The translations under genes and the position numbers were made by a program. This document shows, one piece after another, positions 48,754 to 59,770 of a stretch of 64,000 nt of DNA. Numbering within the stretch: the stretch's first letter is position 1; each line of letters opens with the position of its first letter. Under the pieces are notes generated by a model. It had not been told where the DNA came from. It ran no database searches and was given only the letters and a program-made list of their open reading frames with translations. Where the stretch lies: NCBI GenBank assembly GCA_026770575.1, contig MU657170.1, positions 99,627-163,626 on the forward strand, given 5' to 3'. This DNA comes from Pelagophyceae sp. CCMP2097 (Eukaryota > Sar > Pelagophyceae).

Positions 48754-51216
48754 ATGTCGCAGGTCGCGCCGGCAAATGGCGTGCCCAAGCGCGGCTCGAG
48801 TGCGTGGCCTATACGGGCTCTACAATAAGGCCTCCCGCGAGCGTGGATGTAGGTCTGCGGCACGTTTTGACGAATCCTGGGCTGTTGAACAAAATGCTGT
48901 TTCCGGACGTGCACGCCCGCCGTTTGTCGAAAGGTTCATTCCCTCAGCATTCCATCGATGCGGGTGCCGCGAAGTGGGCCTGCGACAAGGACGAAGACTC
49001 GCAAGCGGGCCTGCGCGGGGCCGACGGCGAGACGGTTGCGTTTTTAGTGACCGATGGACATGGTGCGTCCTGGCGTCTTTCCGCGCAGTCGCTGTCTTGC
49101 GGGGGAGCCCCTCTCTTTCGACTTGACGTCTGAATGTAGGCGGGTCGCGCCTGGCGGCGGAGATTGTGGCGCGCGAGCTGCTTCCGCGGCTTTTGGAAGG
49201 GCCAGCGGAAGACGCCTTCACCGAAGAACACGCCGCCTCGGCCTTTATCGCCGTGGATGAAGAAATCGGCTACAAGACGCTCACCGTGAGTCGTCAAAGG
49301 ATTGGGGATTCCAGAGAGAAGGCCAGACGGGGGGTGGCAGAGGCGTTGATTCGAATTGTATAGGCCGGAGCCACCGCAACGGCCCTCCTCCTCCGCCGCA
49401 ACGTCACCGACGCGCCCGGCTCGGTGGACGTCTTTTGCGCATGGGTCGGGGATTCGAGGTGTGCCTTTATTGAGTCTTTAGATGGTATTCCATCGAACGA
49501 AGAGGAATTATCCGCGTCAAACGGCAGCGACGGCGCCTTGGCCGCAAGCGTCTCGTCAGAATCTTCGCTCTGCGGCATGCCGCAGTCGCTCGAGAGTGTG
49601 GCCACGGCCGGAGACGTCTCTCCGCGCATGAACGGCGACGTCACCCCGCGATGGTGCTCAGAAGTCGCGGATGCCGACCTCGACACCGTCGCAGCCTCCA
49701 TCTCGCGGTCGCCGACGCACCCTTCGCCGCAAGCGCCACGCAGGGCGTCGGCGGGCGACAAGCCCCTCTCTCTCTTGAGGCACGCGTCCGCGCCCGCGAC
49801 CGGCGCGGCTGAAAATGCAAAGCCTCTGGCGAGGCACTTTTCGGCGCCGCTGAACCAGCGCTCGCCGCCGCGGTCGCCGAACAAAGCGCTCCAGCAGCGA
49901 CTGTCGCTGAAAGAGGCGCGGGCGGCGTCGTGCGGCAACCTGGACGGAGAAGTTCAGGCAGTCCAGGCGCCGACCAAGGGCCTGCGCGACAGCGGCGTCG
50001 GTTCGGCAAACCACAGACCCCGGGTTGGACCACCGACCCCGGGTTGGAGACGGCAGTCCCGACTGGTGATGGGGGTCTCGAAGGAGATGTCCTCGAACGC
50101 ATCTCCCCGGGATATGAAATCAAACCCCGGGATATTAAATCAAATCCTGACCTCGACGCAATCTCCTACAGGTCCGGCCTGCTGCGCAAGATGACGCCCT
50201 CGGCGCTCTCGCTCTCGCTGTCTTCGTCTCCGAAAGCGTCGGACACTGCGTTTCACGTCGGCGGGCCCGAAGCTTTAGCCGCTCTGACCGACCTGGAAGC
50301 TCGAAAAAGGAGGCAGCTCCTCGTCCCTTTCTCGTTCGACCACTCTCTCTGCGGCCCGTACTCGCACGCCGGCGAGCTCGCGCGTCTGTCGGCTCTGCTG
50401 CCGCAGGACGTCCAAGCCTCGGCTTTGTCCGAATTTGTGTTGGACGCGCAACGGGCCATCTCCGAGTCGCGCGGCGAATTCTTCAACGAAAAGATGATCG
50501 CACACGTGCGGAGCTGATTGTGGGAGTGGAGGGGTGGCGGAGAAGGACCTTTTGAGCGCTTTCGCTTGCCAAATCTTGACATAGGTCAAGCAGCGCTTCC
50601 CGCCCCGCCTCGCGTCGCGCCTCGAGAAGCGCGGCCGTTCGAAGCAGCGCGAGCGCACGACGCTGGTCGGGTGCTTTTGGGACTCGCGAACGTCGTCAGT
50701 GTTTCAAGGCCCTTCTTTGCAAATGTCGAGGTCCCTCGGGGACTGGGATTCGGCCCACTGCTGCATTCCCACGCCCGAAGTCCGCTGGGGCACCGTCCCC
50801 GCCGGCGACCGCGCCGTCTTCGTCATGGCCTCGGACGGCGTGAGTCTGAAAGGGTTGTCCGACCGATTTTCCGAGAGAACGTTCCGAGAGAATGACTTTA
50901 GGTCTGGGATGTCGTCGATATGGACAAAGCAGCAAAAGTCGTTCGCAAGTACGCCCCATCCGGCCTCGCCGCCGCCCGGGCGCTGGTGGACTACGCGCGG
51001 TCGAAGTACACTGCCTCTTCCAAAAAAGATGATATCACCGCAGTCGTCGTGTTCGTCGACGCTTCAGTTCCATGCGCCTTACCTCTGTGCAGTGACGCCC
51101 AGATCGACCAGCTCAACGACCTCGAGGCCTCGACTGCCGCCAACGCTGGGAGGGCGGTGGACGGCTGGGCACTACACCGCGTGCGGAGCTCGCACGGCCG
51201 GCCCATTTCCCTCTAG
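48754..51216 (+). CDS. PP2C-family protein phosphatase with Ser-rich insert
   Basis: Metal-dependent Ser/Thr phosphatase. Exons: 48754-48799 (MSQVAPANGVPKRGS), 48853-49062, 49140-49285, 49374 to about 50000, about 50172-50502, about 50587-50837 and about 50912-51216. Family motifs in order are ETVAFLVTDGHGGSRLAAEI (metal-binding DGHG), AGATATALLLRR, VFCAWVGDSRCAF (the GDSR motif), LQMSRSLGDWDS (SRSxGD), DRAVFVMASDGVWDVV (DGxWD) and SSKKDDITAVVVFVD (DDxT). Between the GDSR and SRSLGD motifs is a long, Ser/Ala/Pro-rich segment (about 49480-50000, for example ISRSPTHPSPQAPRRASAGD, LLRHASAPATGAAENAK) containing possible phosphorylation sites. The junction between the fourth and fifth exons was not resolved. 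It follows the AGC kinase on the same strand, but nothing shows a functional link. Confidence 0.9.
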
Positions 51217-52035
51217 GATTTCCGAGTTCCAGGGTTTCGAAAGGGATCACACCGCGAAGATCCCATGTACATAAACACCCACGCCCCAACACTCTGCGTA
51301 CCGAGAAAGCTAGGGAGGAGGGAGACGCCGCCCACTGCTATAACTCGAGGCCTCGAGCGCGAGGCCTCGCGCCTCGCCGCGCCGGGATCCCGCGAGACGC
51401 TGGCACAGGGCCCCCAGGGGCCGATCTAAGCACTGGCTCATAGTGGTCGCCAAATCTGCTTCCGAACATTCAGAGGAACGTTCTTTACAGTTTCTTTTTT
51501 TCTTGTCTTTTTCGTCTGTGGGACCCTCTTCACTCGCTCGGAAGGGAATTCAAGTAGTAAACGCGTCGTCGCCGCGTTAAAGTTTTTTTTTTTTTTTAAA
51601 CGAATGATTTTCGTCGATAGTTTGCAGTTGGAAAGCTTATCGCACGTCCCCGCGCGCTTCCCTGGGAACCCTCTCGTGCGTTGACGCGTGATAGTCGGGG
51701 CAAGAGGTATATGGTTTGGTTAGTGCGTGGAAATTAACGAAAACTATAAGCTAGCGGCGCAGGACAGTACATTAGAACACCAAAAATGGAAAAGCGCTAT
51801 AGAAGCCGTTTTTGAGCCTTTAGACAGGCCCCAGCGCTTGGCCATAGAGTCTCATGAACAAGTGCGCTCGCCCTAAGAAGAGCGGCTGTTTCGAAAGCAA
51901 CAGCAACATAAAGACGGCTACGCCGTTTGCGGAGGCTGCGCCTCAAGCAACGAAATAAGACAACTGCACATCTTTCTGCGACTTCGCCACTTGCGACAAT
52001 GAGCCGTCTGCGGCGGCTGTGTCATCAATAGCCGC
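51217..52035. other. Intergenic, no gene recognised
   Basis: Contains a GCCTCGAGCGCGAGGCCTCGCGCC palindromic stretch near 51350 and a T15 run near 51582. Nothing coding. Confidence 0.45.
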
Positions 52036-52934
52036 TTGTACTTCCAGGACCGCATGCTCGACGCGCTCATGCCGGAAAAGAAGCCCAAGGAGGATGCGCC
52101 GGCAACGAGTGGCGCCGTCGAGGCGCCGGCAGCTGGTGCCAAGGCGCTGGCGCGGGCATCGGCTGTTCGAACAGAAAAGACGGCGGTCAAGGCCACCGCG
52201 CTGAACTGCGGCACGCCGGACTGGGCCATCTGCCTGGATCGGCTGCCACGCGAAGTTCACCGGCAAACATTCTATTCTTGCTGCTGCCGACAAGTGCCGA
52301 CAAGTGCGCGGAGTACGACACCCGATGTCCGCTCTGCCGAACGCCGCCCCACACGTCGGATGCCGAGAAGCCGCGCCGGCTGCAGAAGCACGCGGACGAG
52401 GGGAATCCCCACGCGCAGGTGCTGCTCGGAGGTGCGTACTATTCGGGTCAGTCCGTTCGGAGGCGGTAAGGTTTATTGGGAGTCGAGCAGAGCTTTACGC
52501 GGGCGGTCCGGCTGTACGAGCTCGCCGTGGCGCAAGGACATGTCTTAGCTCGAAATGCATTGGGAATTTCTTACGAGCGAGGGCGCCGAGGTCGACCTCA
52601 ATACCGCCGTGCAGTGGTATCAGCGCGCGGCCGACCAAGGACATCCTGATGGTCAATTTAATCTAGGCGCCATGTTCTACGACGGCCAGGGCGTGGCGCA
52701 GTCGTTCGAGGAAGGCGTGCGGTGGTGGCGCCTCGCCGCGGCGCAGGGCCACCCGGACGCGCTTCTACCTCGGCAATTGTCGCGAAGACGGCCAGGGCAT
52801 GCCGCAGGACGACGGCGCGGCGCTGCACTTCTACCAGCGCGCCGCGGCAGCGGGGCACGCTGGCTTGGCAGCGGCGGTCGAACGGACCGTCGCGCGCCTC
52901 GTGGCTGCGTCCCCTCGCCGGGGCATCAATTGAG
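52036..52934 (+). pseudogene. MYND-RING-Sel1 family, decayed copy
   Basis: Opens inside the family sequence at FQDRMLDALMPEKKPKEDAP, so the MYND finger is missing. A shortened RING follows (WAICLDRLPREVHRQTFYSC), then a jump in frame: CPLCRTPP and LQKHADEGNPHAQVLLGGAY are read in another frame, next LYELAVAQGH in a third. AVQWYQRAADQGHPDGQFNL continuing GAMFYDGQGVAQSFEEG is intact Sel1. Another shift precedes DGQGMPQDDGAALHFYQRAA and the terminal VARLVAASPRRGIN. At least three frame changes and an N-terminal truncation mark it as a pseudogene. Its Sel1 part resembles the 57450-58050 copy more than the 15442 gene. Confidence 0.85.
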
Positions 52935-53094
52935 ACCCTTGTTCCATAAAGTAGCCCTTTGTGCCTCATCTGAGGCGAGTCGGCTCGCCTGCCCGTGGCC
53001 TCCCCGAGCCCTCGAGCAGCGTCCGTCTGCATAGTGGCGGGTTCTCGTCCTTCTCTTTGCGGCGGTTCACCACTCGCGAGAGACGCCTTGAGAC

Positions 53095-53265
53095 GGCTCC
53101 TCGAGAGGCTCGGACGGCCCCTCGGACAGTCGCTCGGATGGTCGCTCGGATAGTCGCTCGGATGGTCGCTCGACGGTCACTCGGACGATCCCTTGGGTGG
53201 TCCCTTGGACGGTTCCTCTGGATTGTTCCTTTGGCGGTCCCTCGACGGGGGGAAGGTCCCTGGAG
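53095..53265 (+). repeat. TCGCTCGGATGG short repeats upstream of lumazine synthase
   Basis: About a dozen 10-13 bp units (GGTCGCTCGGATAGTCGCTC, GGTCCCTTGGACGG and similar), ending about 100 bp before the ATG at 53366. The pattern resembles the intron arrays, so this may be a 5' UTR intron or promoter sequence. Confidence 0.75.
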
Positions 53266-53365
53266 ACCTGCTCACTGCAAGGGCACAACGTCGCTTTGCC
53301 TTGCAGATTATTTAGCGAATTAAAATCGCCGAAATTCGCTGCCACTTCATTGCGACCTCATCATC

Positions 53366-54530
53366 ATGGTCATGCGCCTCCACGCCCTTTTTGCGTGCGC
53401 GCTGGCCGCCTGCGCCTCGGCGTTGACGCAGCGCCGGTCGCTGACGATGAACATCGCCAGTACCAAGGAAGTGGCTTGGGGTGCGTCGGGTTGCAAACCC
53501 GTCTCAAAAAACCGTCTCGAAAACCCGTCTCGCACTCCCGCCTCGCGCACGAACGCAACGCCGCACCCCGCCCACAGGCAAGCTCGACGGCAGCAAGGTC
53601 CGCATCGGCATCATCAAAGCGCGTGAGTCATCAGTCCTCTGCGGCGCCGTCCTTTGCCGCGCACCGCCCTCTGGCGCGACTGCACCGCCTCTTCCTAGGT
53701 TGGAACCCGAAGATTGTGGATTCGCTGTGCGACGCGGCGCAGGCGACGATGCTTGAGTTGGGGGTCGACGAGAAGAATATTTTCATCACGGACGTGAGTC
53801 TGACCCCGCGAGGGAAGAGGCCTTTCGCGGCCCCTCGAATGGTTCTCCCCGCTCCCTTGACGCCCCCCTAGGTGCCCGGCGCGTGGGAGCTTCCTTTCGC
53901 GGCGAAGTATCTGGCCGCCTCGAAGACGGTGGACGCGATCATCTGCTTGGGTTGCTTGATCAAGGGCGAGACTATGCATTTCGAGTACATCGCGGAGCAA
54001 GTCTCCTCGGGCATCATGACCATCTCGCTCCAGACGCAAAGGAGCGGCGTCTCTTTTTCTCAAAGACAACTGGCCCTCAAAGACCACTGGCCCTTGCTTC
54101 AAGGCCTCATCAACACGTTAGGTCCGTCCCGTGCACCATGGGCGTGCTCACCGTGCTGACCGAGGAGCAGGCGGCCAAGCGGTCGTACGCCGAGGGCGGT
54201 CCGCCGCCGCGCCTTGGGCTCCCGACAGAAAGCCCTCCCGCACGCCACGCGTAGGCGACAACCACGGCATCTCGTGGGGCAAGACGGCCGTCGAGATGGC
54301 GCTGCTGCGCCAAGAGGCCCTCGGCATGACGGGGCTCGTGAAGAAGGGCTCGACGATCAACTTGGTGAGTGCCCCCGTGTGGCATGCTCTAGAGCAAGGC
54401 GGCATTAAGGCCCGGCTTCGGCGGTCCTGCACGAGGAAGTGCGTTCCCGACGCCCTCCCTATAGGCGGCGGACGGCGGCGACGCCGATGCCAAGGGCCCC
54501 GCGCCTCCCAAGGAGAAGATCTTCTTCTGA
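53366..54530 (+). CDS. 6,7-dimethyl-8-ribityllumazine synthase
   Basis: Penultimate enzyme of riboflavin synthesis; condenses the ribityl-amino-uracil with dihydroxybutanone phosphate. Exons: 53366-53480, 53578-53622, 53699-53793, 53872-54035, 54122-54198, 54255-54364 and 54465-54530; sum 672 nt, 223 residues. A signal-peptide-like leader ([20 protein letters not shown]) suggests a plastid destination. Family strings: [40 protein letters not shown] (PGAxELP), [20 protein letters not shown] (GETxHFxY with the catalytic His), [20 protein letters not shown] and [18 protein letters not shown]. The C-terminus has an extra Asp/Gly/Pro-rich tail ([20 protein letters not shown]). Intron 54036-54121 has a GC donor (GCAAAG); with a GT donor the conserved QT-SVP junction cannot be formed. 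Usually assembles as pentamers or 60-mers. Confidence 0.93.
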
Positions 54531-54564
54531 GCAGACGCTCCGGAGCTCCGGGCGCCGGCGCATT

Positions 54565-55014
54565 TTAGCGGCGCGTCCAGCCCGCGGCAAGTCCCGCGGG
54601 CCGGGCTGACCGACGCCGCGCTCTAAAAAACAAACTGACGGCGCACGAGGCGCTCCTTGCGCGAGCGCTGTTCAGCGTGCCGCGAGAGCACCCGGCTGCG
54701 GTAAAGCTACTGCGTCCTCTGACTGATCCTCTCGTCGCGAGCCGTATGCAGCCGACCGGGTCGCGCCACGCCGCCGGGGGGCGTCGAGTCGCACGTGGCA
54801 ACGTGGTCGACTCTGGGGAGGTGGGTCCCCGGCTTGCATAGCGCCTCGTCCCTGGGTGAACACACATCCCATGTGAAGAGAGCGCTCCGTCGAGGGCGCT
54901 CCTCGTCGTCGCCGGTGCGGGCGGAGCCGGCCTCGCACTCGCCATGGTGCAAGGGACGAAAGACCCTCCTACTTGCCCGAACCTCTCCGCACTGCATCCC
55001 ATGAGCGTCTCCAC
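54565..55014 (-). CDS. Possible hypothetical reading frame
   Basis: A minus-strand frame with fair codon use reads MGCSAERFGQVGGSFVPCTM and ASARPAPPAPATTRSALDGA, becoming Arg-rich toward the end. Another frame at about 55200 reads CLILSELCNSFDAIPANA. No domain, splice pair or homologous pattern was recognised; it may be chance in GC-rich DNA. Confidence 0.2.
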   Translation of the reverse strand: METLMGCSAERFGQVGGSFVPCTMASARPAPPAPATTRSALDGALSSHGMCVHPGTRRYASRGPTSPESTTLPRATRRPPAAWRDPVGCIRLATRGSVRGRSSFTAAGCSRGTLNSARARSASCAVSLFFRARRRSARPAGLAAGWTRR

Positions 55015-55400
55015 AGCGGACGCAGCAAATGTTGGGGTCGAGGGCCGTCGCTTCTCAACTCCAAAGTCACCGCGCGTCTCAAAAGACGGCGCGTCCGGGA
55101 AGGCCCGCCGCCGCGCTCGCGCCCCTCCCGAGCGCGGCCGGTGGCGTTGGCAGGGATGGCGTCGAAAGAGTTACAGAGCTCTGACAAAATCAGACAGGCC
55201 AACTTGGCAAGTCCTGGTGAATTCCTGGTGTCGCGCCGCCGGTTAAAAAAAGTTTGCGGCGGCGCCTCCGACGACCGTCACCCCAGAAGCGCTTGAAACG
55301 TGTCCTCCGTCCGCGGCGCCTCGGCGGCGTCGGTGGCGTGCGTGCTCCGCGACGAGGCGGTCTTCAGAGCAGGACCCTTAACGTTTCCCACACAACGCTT

Positions 55401-57066
55401 TTAGAGCAGTTTCGGCAGCAAGGCGCCGGTCTTCTTTTTCCAAACCTCAAAAGATGGTTGGCCGCCGTACTTGTCCGCCTGCTTGGCGTCCAAGCGCTTG
55501 GTGGCGGAGAGCATGATTGAAGTAATGCCGAAGAGGCCGAGCGTACCGGTGACGTACGGCAGCACCTGCCACCCGAACGAAGGCACACCTCCAAGGAATA
55601 ATCCAAACCAAAAGAGCACCTCGCCCGCATAATTCGGGTGCCGGCACTTGGAGTAGACGCCGCCGCTCGGGCCTGCGGAGCGGGGTTTTCGACATTGTCT
55701 TCTCAAGGTGCCTTTCTCGAGGGGCCTTGCCCTGTCGCCTTTCTCGAGGTGCCTTTCCGAGACGCCGCGTTGACCGTGGAACGTGCCCGGGGCGGATGTG
55801 GCGATGGCCGTGGCCTTGAGCATGGACTTTTGCTGGTCAGCAACAGCTTCTATCGCCGCCCCCGCGTAGGCGCAGGCGCATCCTGCGACGGCGACGGCGT
55901 GTTGAACCGTGCCGGGAGGAACTGGTGAGCGGAGGGCGTAGAGGACTGGTGAACACATCATGGCGTAGAAGATCGCCACGGACGCGATCAGCGGCAGCCT
56001 ATATACTCTTCTCATTAAGGCGCCGGCGGTCTTCGGCCAAACGCACCTCTTCAGGTACGGCGTCTTGTCAAAGGCTCGGAGTCGTTCGGCGATGTCGGGG
56101 ACGTCGAGCTGCCGCTTCAGAAGGTAACCCTACGCGTATTCGACGATGCTCCAGGACCCGAATACGACGCCACCGCGTCTCAACTTGACTCTCAAGCGCC
56201 CGGGCGGCCACTGTCCGTCCCCGCCTGACTCCTCCGTTTCCGCCGGAGCCGCTCCCGGGCCGCGTTTGCCTCGGCGCTGGGAGTTGCGGCGAGTCGGAAG
56301 CCGTAGAGGCCCGTCGCTAAAGCGAGCTGCCCGCCGACGGTCGAGCACCGGCCCGGGAACGTGACGCCGAGCACCACCGCCATCGAGGCCACCGACGCGC
56401 CTACAGGACCGGCGCTTTCGACACGCCGCCACCGGGAAACGGGCCCTTTAAAACTCTGCACGCCAGAGCCCGGCCCGGGCTTCGGAGGGGCCGTCGCGGG
56501 CCGTTTAGTCTGCGCCCCCCTGCTCGAGGTCCACACAGGGTCTCTCTACGGACCGCCTCGGGTCCGTAGAGAGGCAGCCCCAGTCCAGGGACCGTACGGG
56601 CCCCGGCGGCGACGTCTATACCGCGGTCCGCGGTCTGCGAGCCCCAGAGGTCCGTCCGTATACGGGTCGCATTCGGGCCGTGGGTCCGTCATGGCGCCCC
56701 GTTCGTAGGGTCGCTTTGGTTTGCTGGCGGGGTCCTCTCGGGGCCGCTGGCGGGTCCTCTCGGGGCCGTTTGCCGTTGAGGGACGTTTGCCGTTGGAGGA
56801 GCCTGCTTACCATATCCGACCGAGAATGAATATGCTTGTCGATACATCGTCAGCGGCGTCAACACCACCGCCGCCACCCCGGCCAGAACCGGCACGCCGC
56901 AAACGCCGCTCTGCAGGGCGGCGGCCACGGACGCGCCGACGGCCATCGTCGCCCCGCCGCGCACCGCCGTGCCGCGGGCGCCCTTCATTCGCCGCGGCGC
57001 CGCGGGCAAGCCGAGGCCCGCCGCGACGCCGCAGGCCGCGAGGAGCAGCGGCGCGGACCACCGCAT
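55401..57066 (-). CDS. DUF1295 / steroid-reductase-like membrane protein
   Basis: Five exons. The first starts MRWSAPLLLAACGVAAGLGL (ATG 57066), an N-terminal signal or anchor, and ends SVGYG at a GTAAGC donor near 56808. The second (about 56401-56205) has ASVASMAVVLGVTF and LALATGLYGFRLAATPSAEA. The third (about 56127-56054) has GYLLKRQLDVPDIAERLRAF. The fourth (about 56014-55785) has RVYRLPLIASVAIFYAMMCS and QHAVAVAGCACAYAGAAIEA. The last (about 55672-55401) has the diagnostic GGVYSKCRHPNYAGEVLFWF, then GGVPSFGWQVLPYVTGTLGL and KYGGQPSFEVWKKKTGALLP. The RHPNYxGE motif is shared by DUF1295, steroid 5-alpha-reductase and isoprenylcysteine methyltransferase families. Four or five membrane helices are predicted. 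The reaction is unknown. Confidence 0.8.
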
Positions 57067-57449
57067 CGAACCGGCGCGAGGAACCGTCGCGTCGCGATCG
57101 CAACTTGACACAAATCACGGCGGATATCGCTAAAGATTAGATTGGGTGAGAGGGCGTTGGCACAGAGACCAGAGACGGAAGCTCCGCAGACTCGCCCCGG
57201 CCGCTTATCCCCCGGAAGAGCAGGAAGAAAACGCCGCGCAGCGGCCACCCGTTACTAATGCTGGTCTGTTTCGTTGTGACGCAGTCGCTGCATCGCCGTC
57301 CGTTAAACTTACGTTGTTGTTGCAATTTTCATTTTCAACCGCAATAAATTTCTAGTAACCGCATTTCCTATGAAGTCGGTCAATATCTTGTATTTAAAAT
57401 TTTTAAAGATTAACGGGTGGCTGTCAGGCCTCCTAAGCCAATTGCACTA
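57067..57449. other. Intergenic, AT-richer
   Basis: Likely promoter side of the DUF1295 gene. The stretch 57300-57440 is clearly AT-richer. No gene seen. Confidence 0.4.
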
Positions 57450-58050
57450 TAATGCAAACCGTTCTCGGTCACAGCAAATACAAACCGGCATCAGTAACGG
57501 CGAGGCCGCTGCCCGGCGTTTTCTTGCTGCAGAAGCACGCGGACAAGGGCAACGCCAATGCGCGGGTGCAGCTTGGAGACGCATACCATAACGGTAACCT
57601 GGGCCTCGAGCAGAGCCCGCAGCGGGGCGTTCCGGTTGTACGAGCTCGCTACGGCGCAAGGGCACGCAATAGCTCAGTTTTCATTGGGACGTTGTTATGG
57701 GGCCGGGAAAGGCGTGAAGATCGACCACAAGGCTGCCGCGCACTGGCAACGACGCGCAGCCGAGCAAGGATATCCTCTCGCGCAATACAATCTGGGCTCG
57801 GCGTCCTACTACGGCGAGGGCGTGGCCCAGTCGTACGACGAAGCCGGGCGGTGGTGGCGCCTCGCCGCGGCGCAGGGCGACGCGGACGCGCTCGCCAACC
57901 TCGGCGGCTGTTATGCATTCGGCGAAGGCGTGCCACACGACGACCACGAGGCGCTGCGCCTCTACAAGCGCGCCGCGGCCAACGGCCACGCCGAATCCGC
58001 GGCCCAGGTCGAATGGCTCGTGCATTTGCTCGCTCGCACGCGCGGCTGAT
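57450..58050 (+). pseudogene. Sel1-repeat copy, N-terminally truncated
   Basis: Begins within the family at LLQKHADKGNANARVQLGDA and YHNGNLGLEQSPQRG, lacking the MYND and RING parts. A one-base change near 57620 moves the reading to the frame FRLYELATAQGHAIAQFSLG. The rest is intact: HKAAAHWQRRAAEQGYPLAQ, YNLGSASYYGEGVAQSYDEA, WWRLAAAQGDADALANLGGC and VPHDDHEALRLYKRAAANGH, ending at 58050. It is most likely a pseudogene; a short Sel1-only protein starting within the second frame is possible. Confidence 0.8.
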
Positions 58051-58370
58051 TGCCGGCCGCGACGCCTCTTCACGAACCACGCCGCTCGAGTGATCGCTGC
58101 TCTCTCGAACGCACACGGGCGCTGCCCCGCGAGCCCCCAGACTCTGGTCGCTGAGCCGAGGCTTGGATGTGCATAAGCATGCCTCTCTGCGGCATCCCTA
58201 TAGAAGCCGCGCGGGCCCTTTGCGGCTTCGCAGGGCCTTTCCCGACGGCGCGCGGCACCCGCGTGGGCCCTTGTTCGCGTGTTTGAGGGACCTTTTCTCC
58301 GACGGCGCGTGGCATAGACCAGGCGGCACAGTCGCGAGGCGTTCGACGCGGCATGACGTCTCTCCCAAAA
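58051..58370. other. Intergenic, convergent 3' ends
   Basis: Between the Sel1 copy (+) and the GGCT-like gene (-). A GACGGCGCG.GGCA string occurs twice near 58240 and 58302. No gene. Confidence 0.4.
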
Positions 58371-59030
58371 TTATGACTGTCCTTTGGGCCGCGCGGCGCG
58401 GCCGTTCTGGGCCGGGCCGACCTCCGGCTTGCCGCGCCGCCCGCTTCGCTTCGGCGCGGCGCTCTGAATCCTTTTTAACGTATGGACGTGCGTGCGGTAC
58501 TCGGGCCCGCGCTTATTCGAGTCGCACGTCTTTAAATCTTGGAGCCACTGGAGATGCCGCAAGTTCCAAAACTTGGCGCCCGCTCTTAAGAGGTCCACGT
58601 ATCTCTTCGGCGGCGGCAGCCCGTCGGCAATGTCGTGCGTCGGCTTTCCCACAAAGGCGACTGCGTTTATAAAGGGCTGGGCTTCATAAGGGTCGACGGA
58701 GACTTGCACGGCGTTATAGTCGCCTTCCATGCCTTGAAGCTTTTCAAAATCACTTGGTGATAAGCGGTGCGCGACGCCGTGCGCCACGCTGGCGGCGTCG
58801 GGGACGAGGTTGCCCATACCCCCGTTGTGATTAAAAGCCAAGCGGTAGCCTCGGAGTTGCGCGGGCACCGACTCTAACGGCGTGAGTTTGCGCACGAATC
58901 GGAGCTTGTGGTCATCCATATTGGCTCCGTACGCAAAATTCCAAACGCCGACCGCGTCGGTCGCCATCAGACGAGGATGCGCTTGAAAGTGGCCGCTTCG
59001 GAACAGGCTCCCAAGGAGAGCGCCGCGCAT
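58371..59030 (-). CDS. Gamma-glutamylcyclotransferase-like (GGCT/AIG2 fold) protein
   Basis: 219 residues, no intron. Either ATG 59030 or the internal ATG 58967 (MATDAVGVWNFAYGANMDDH) could start it; the latter sits right before the domain. Family features: the FAYGANM loop (YGSNM type, binds the gamma-glutamyl group), VPAQLRGYRLAFNHNGGMGN, VAHGVAHRLSPSDFEKLQGM with the EGDYN segment that carries the catalytic Glu in this fold, and VQVSVDPYEAQPF. The C-terminal 60 residues are basic (IQSAAPKRSGRRGKPEVG) and look disordered. Members release 5-oxoproline from gamma-glutamyl peptides in glutathione turnover; the precise substrate is not known from sequence. Confidence 0.85.
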   Translation of the reverse strand: MRGALLGSLFRSGHFQAHPRLMATDAVGVWNFAYGANMDDHKLRFVRKLTPLESVPAQLRGYRLAFNHNGGMGNLVPDAASVAHGVAHRLSPSDFEKLQGMEGDYNAVQVSVDPYEAQPFINAVAFVGKPTHDIADGLPPPKRYVDLLRAGAKFWNLRHLQWLQDLKTCDSNKRGPEYRTHVHTLKRIQSAAPKRSGRRGKPEVGPAQNGRAARPKGQS

Positions 59031-59275
59031 TCACGCGCAAAAAGCGGCCTCGATGGACCGGGCCCTCGATGGACCGGGCCGCGAAAGACAAAACTCTCCG
59101 GCGGCAGGGCCCTCTCTGGGGCCGCACGTCCTCGCGGACGCAGGCCTCGAGACTCGACGCGGCCGCGGACTCCGAGCTCTCTGGACAGGGGCCGCGTGCA
59201 CGTCCTCGCGGTCGAAAGCTGTAGTGGTTGCGCAGTACAATTGTAGTGGAAGATCGACAATAGATTGTATCGGCG

Positions 59276-59710
59276 ATAGGCCAATGATGCCAGTGTCAGA
59301 AAGGACCCTTTAAAGCTTTGCTGCGTCCGCCAGGCACATAGTGTCCGCGCTGGAAGAGATCAAAAGAGGTCTGCGCACCCGCCAGGCCAATGATGCCCGT
59401 GATGGAAGAGACCCAATGAGGACTGCGCCAATGCTAGGCCAAAAGTGCCTGCGCTAGAAGAGCCCTTAACAGGGCTGCGTCCCCGCCAGGCGCTTCGCCC
59501 GTGTCGGAAGAGACCCAATGCCAGGGCTACGTTGTCCAGCAAGATTGTCGACGTTTCGCACACGTCCCACGCATCCCGCGTGTCTTGCTGCTCAACACAC
59601 GGCGTCCCACACGACCCGCCGTAATCCCCGCCAGGCCAATGATGCCTGCGTGGGAAGAAGCCAACGGGGCACAAGCCCTCTCCCCAGGGCAGGGAGCCCT
59701 TAGGGCGTCG
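59276..59710. repeat. About 60-bp degenerate tandem repeat
   Basis: Five to seven units built on CGCCAGGCCAATGATGCC..GTG..GGAAGAGACCCAATGAGG..CTGCG, with spacing near 55-65 bp and many substitutions. It lies upstream (5' side) of the GGCT-like gene and holds no frame. Confidence 0.8.
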
Positions 59711-59770
59711 CCACCACGACGTCACTGCAGGAACACCTTGATATGCGGGCACCTCCGTGCCTTGCTGGTA

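Noticed and set aside
59276..59710. CRISPR-like array
   Set aside because: Spacing is regular but both repeat and intervening parts are degenerate versions of each other; no cas genes and no spacer pattern.
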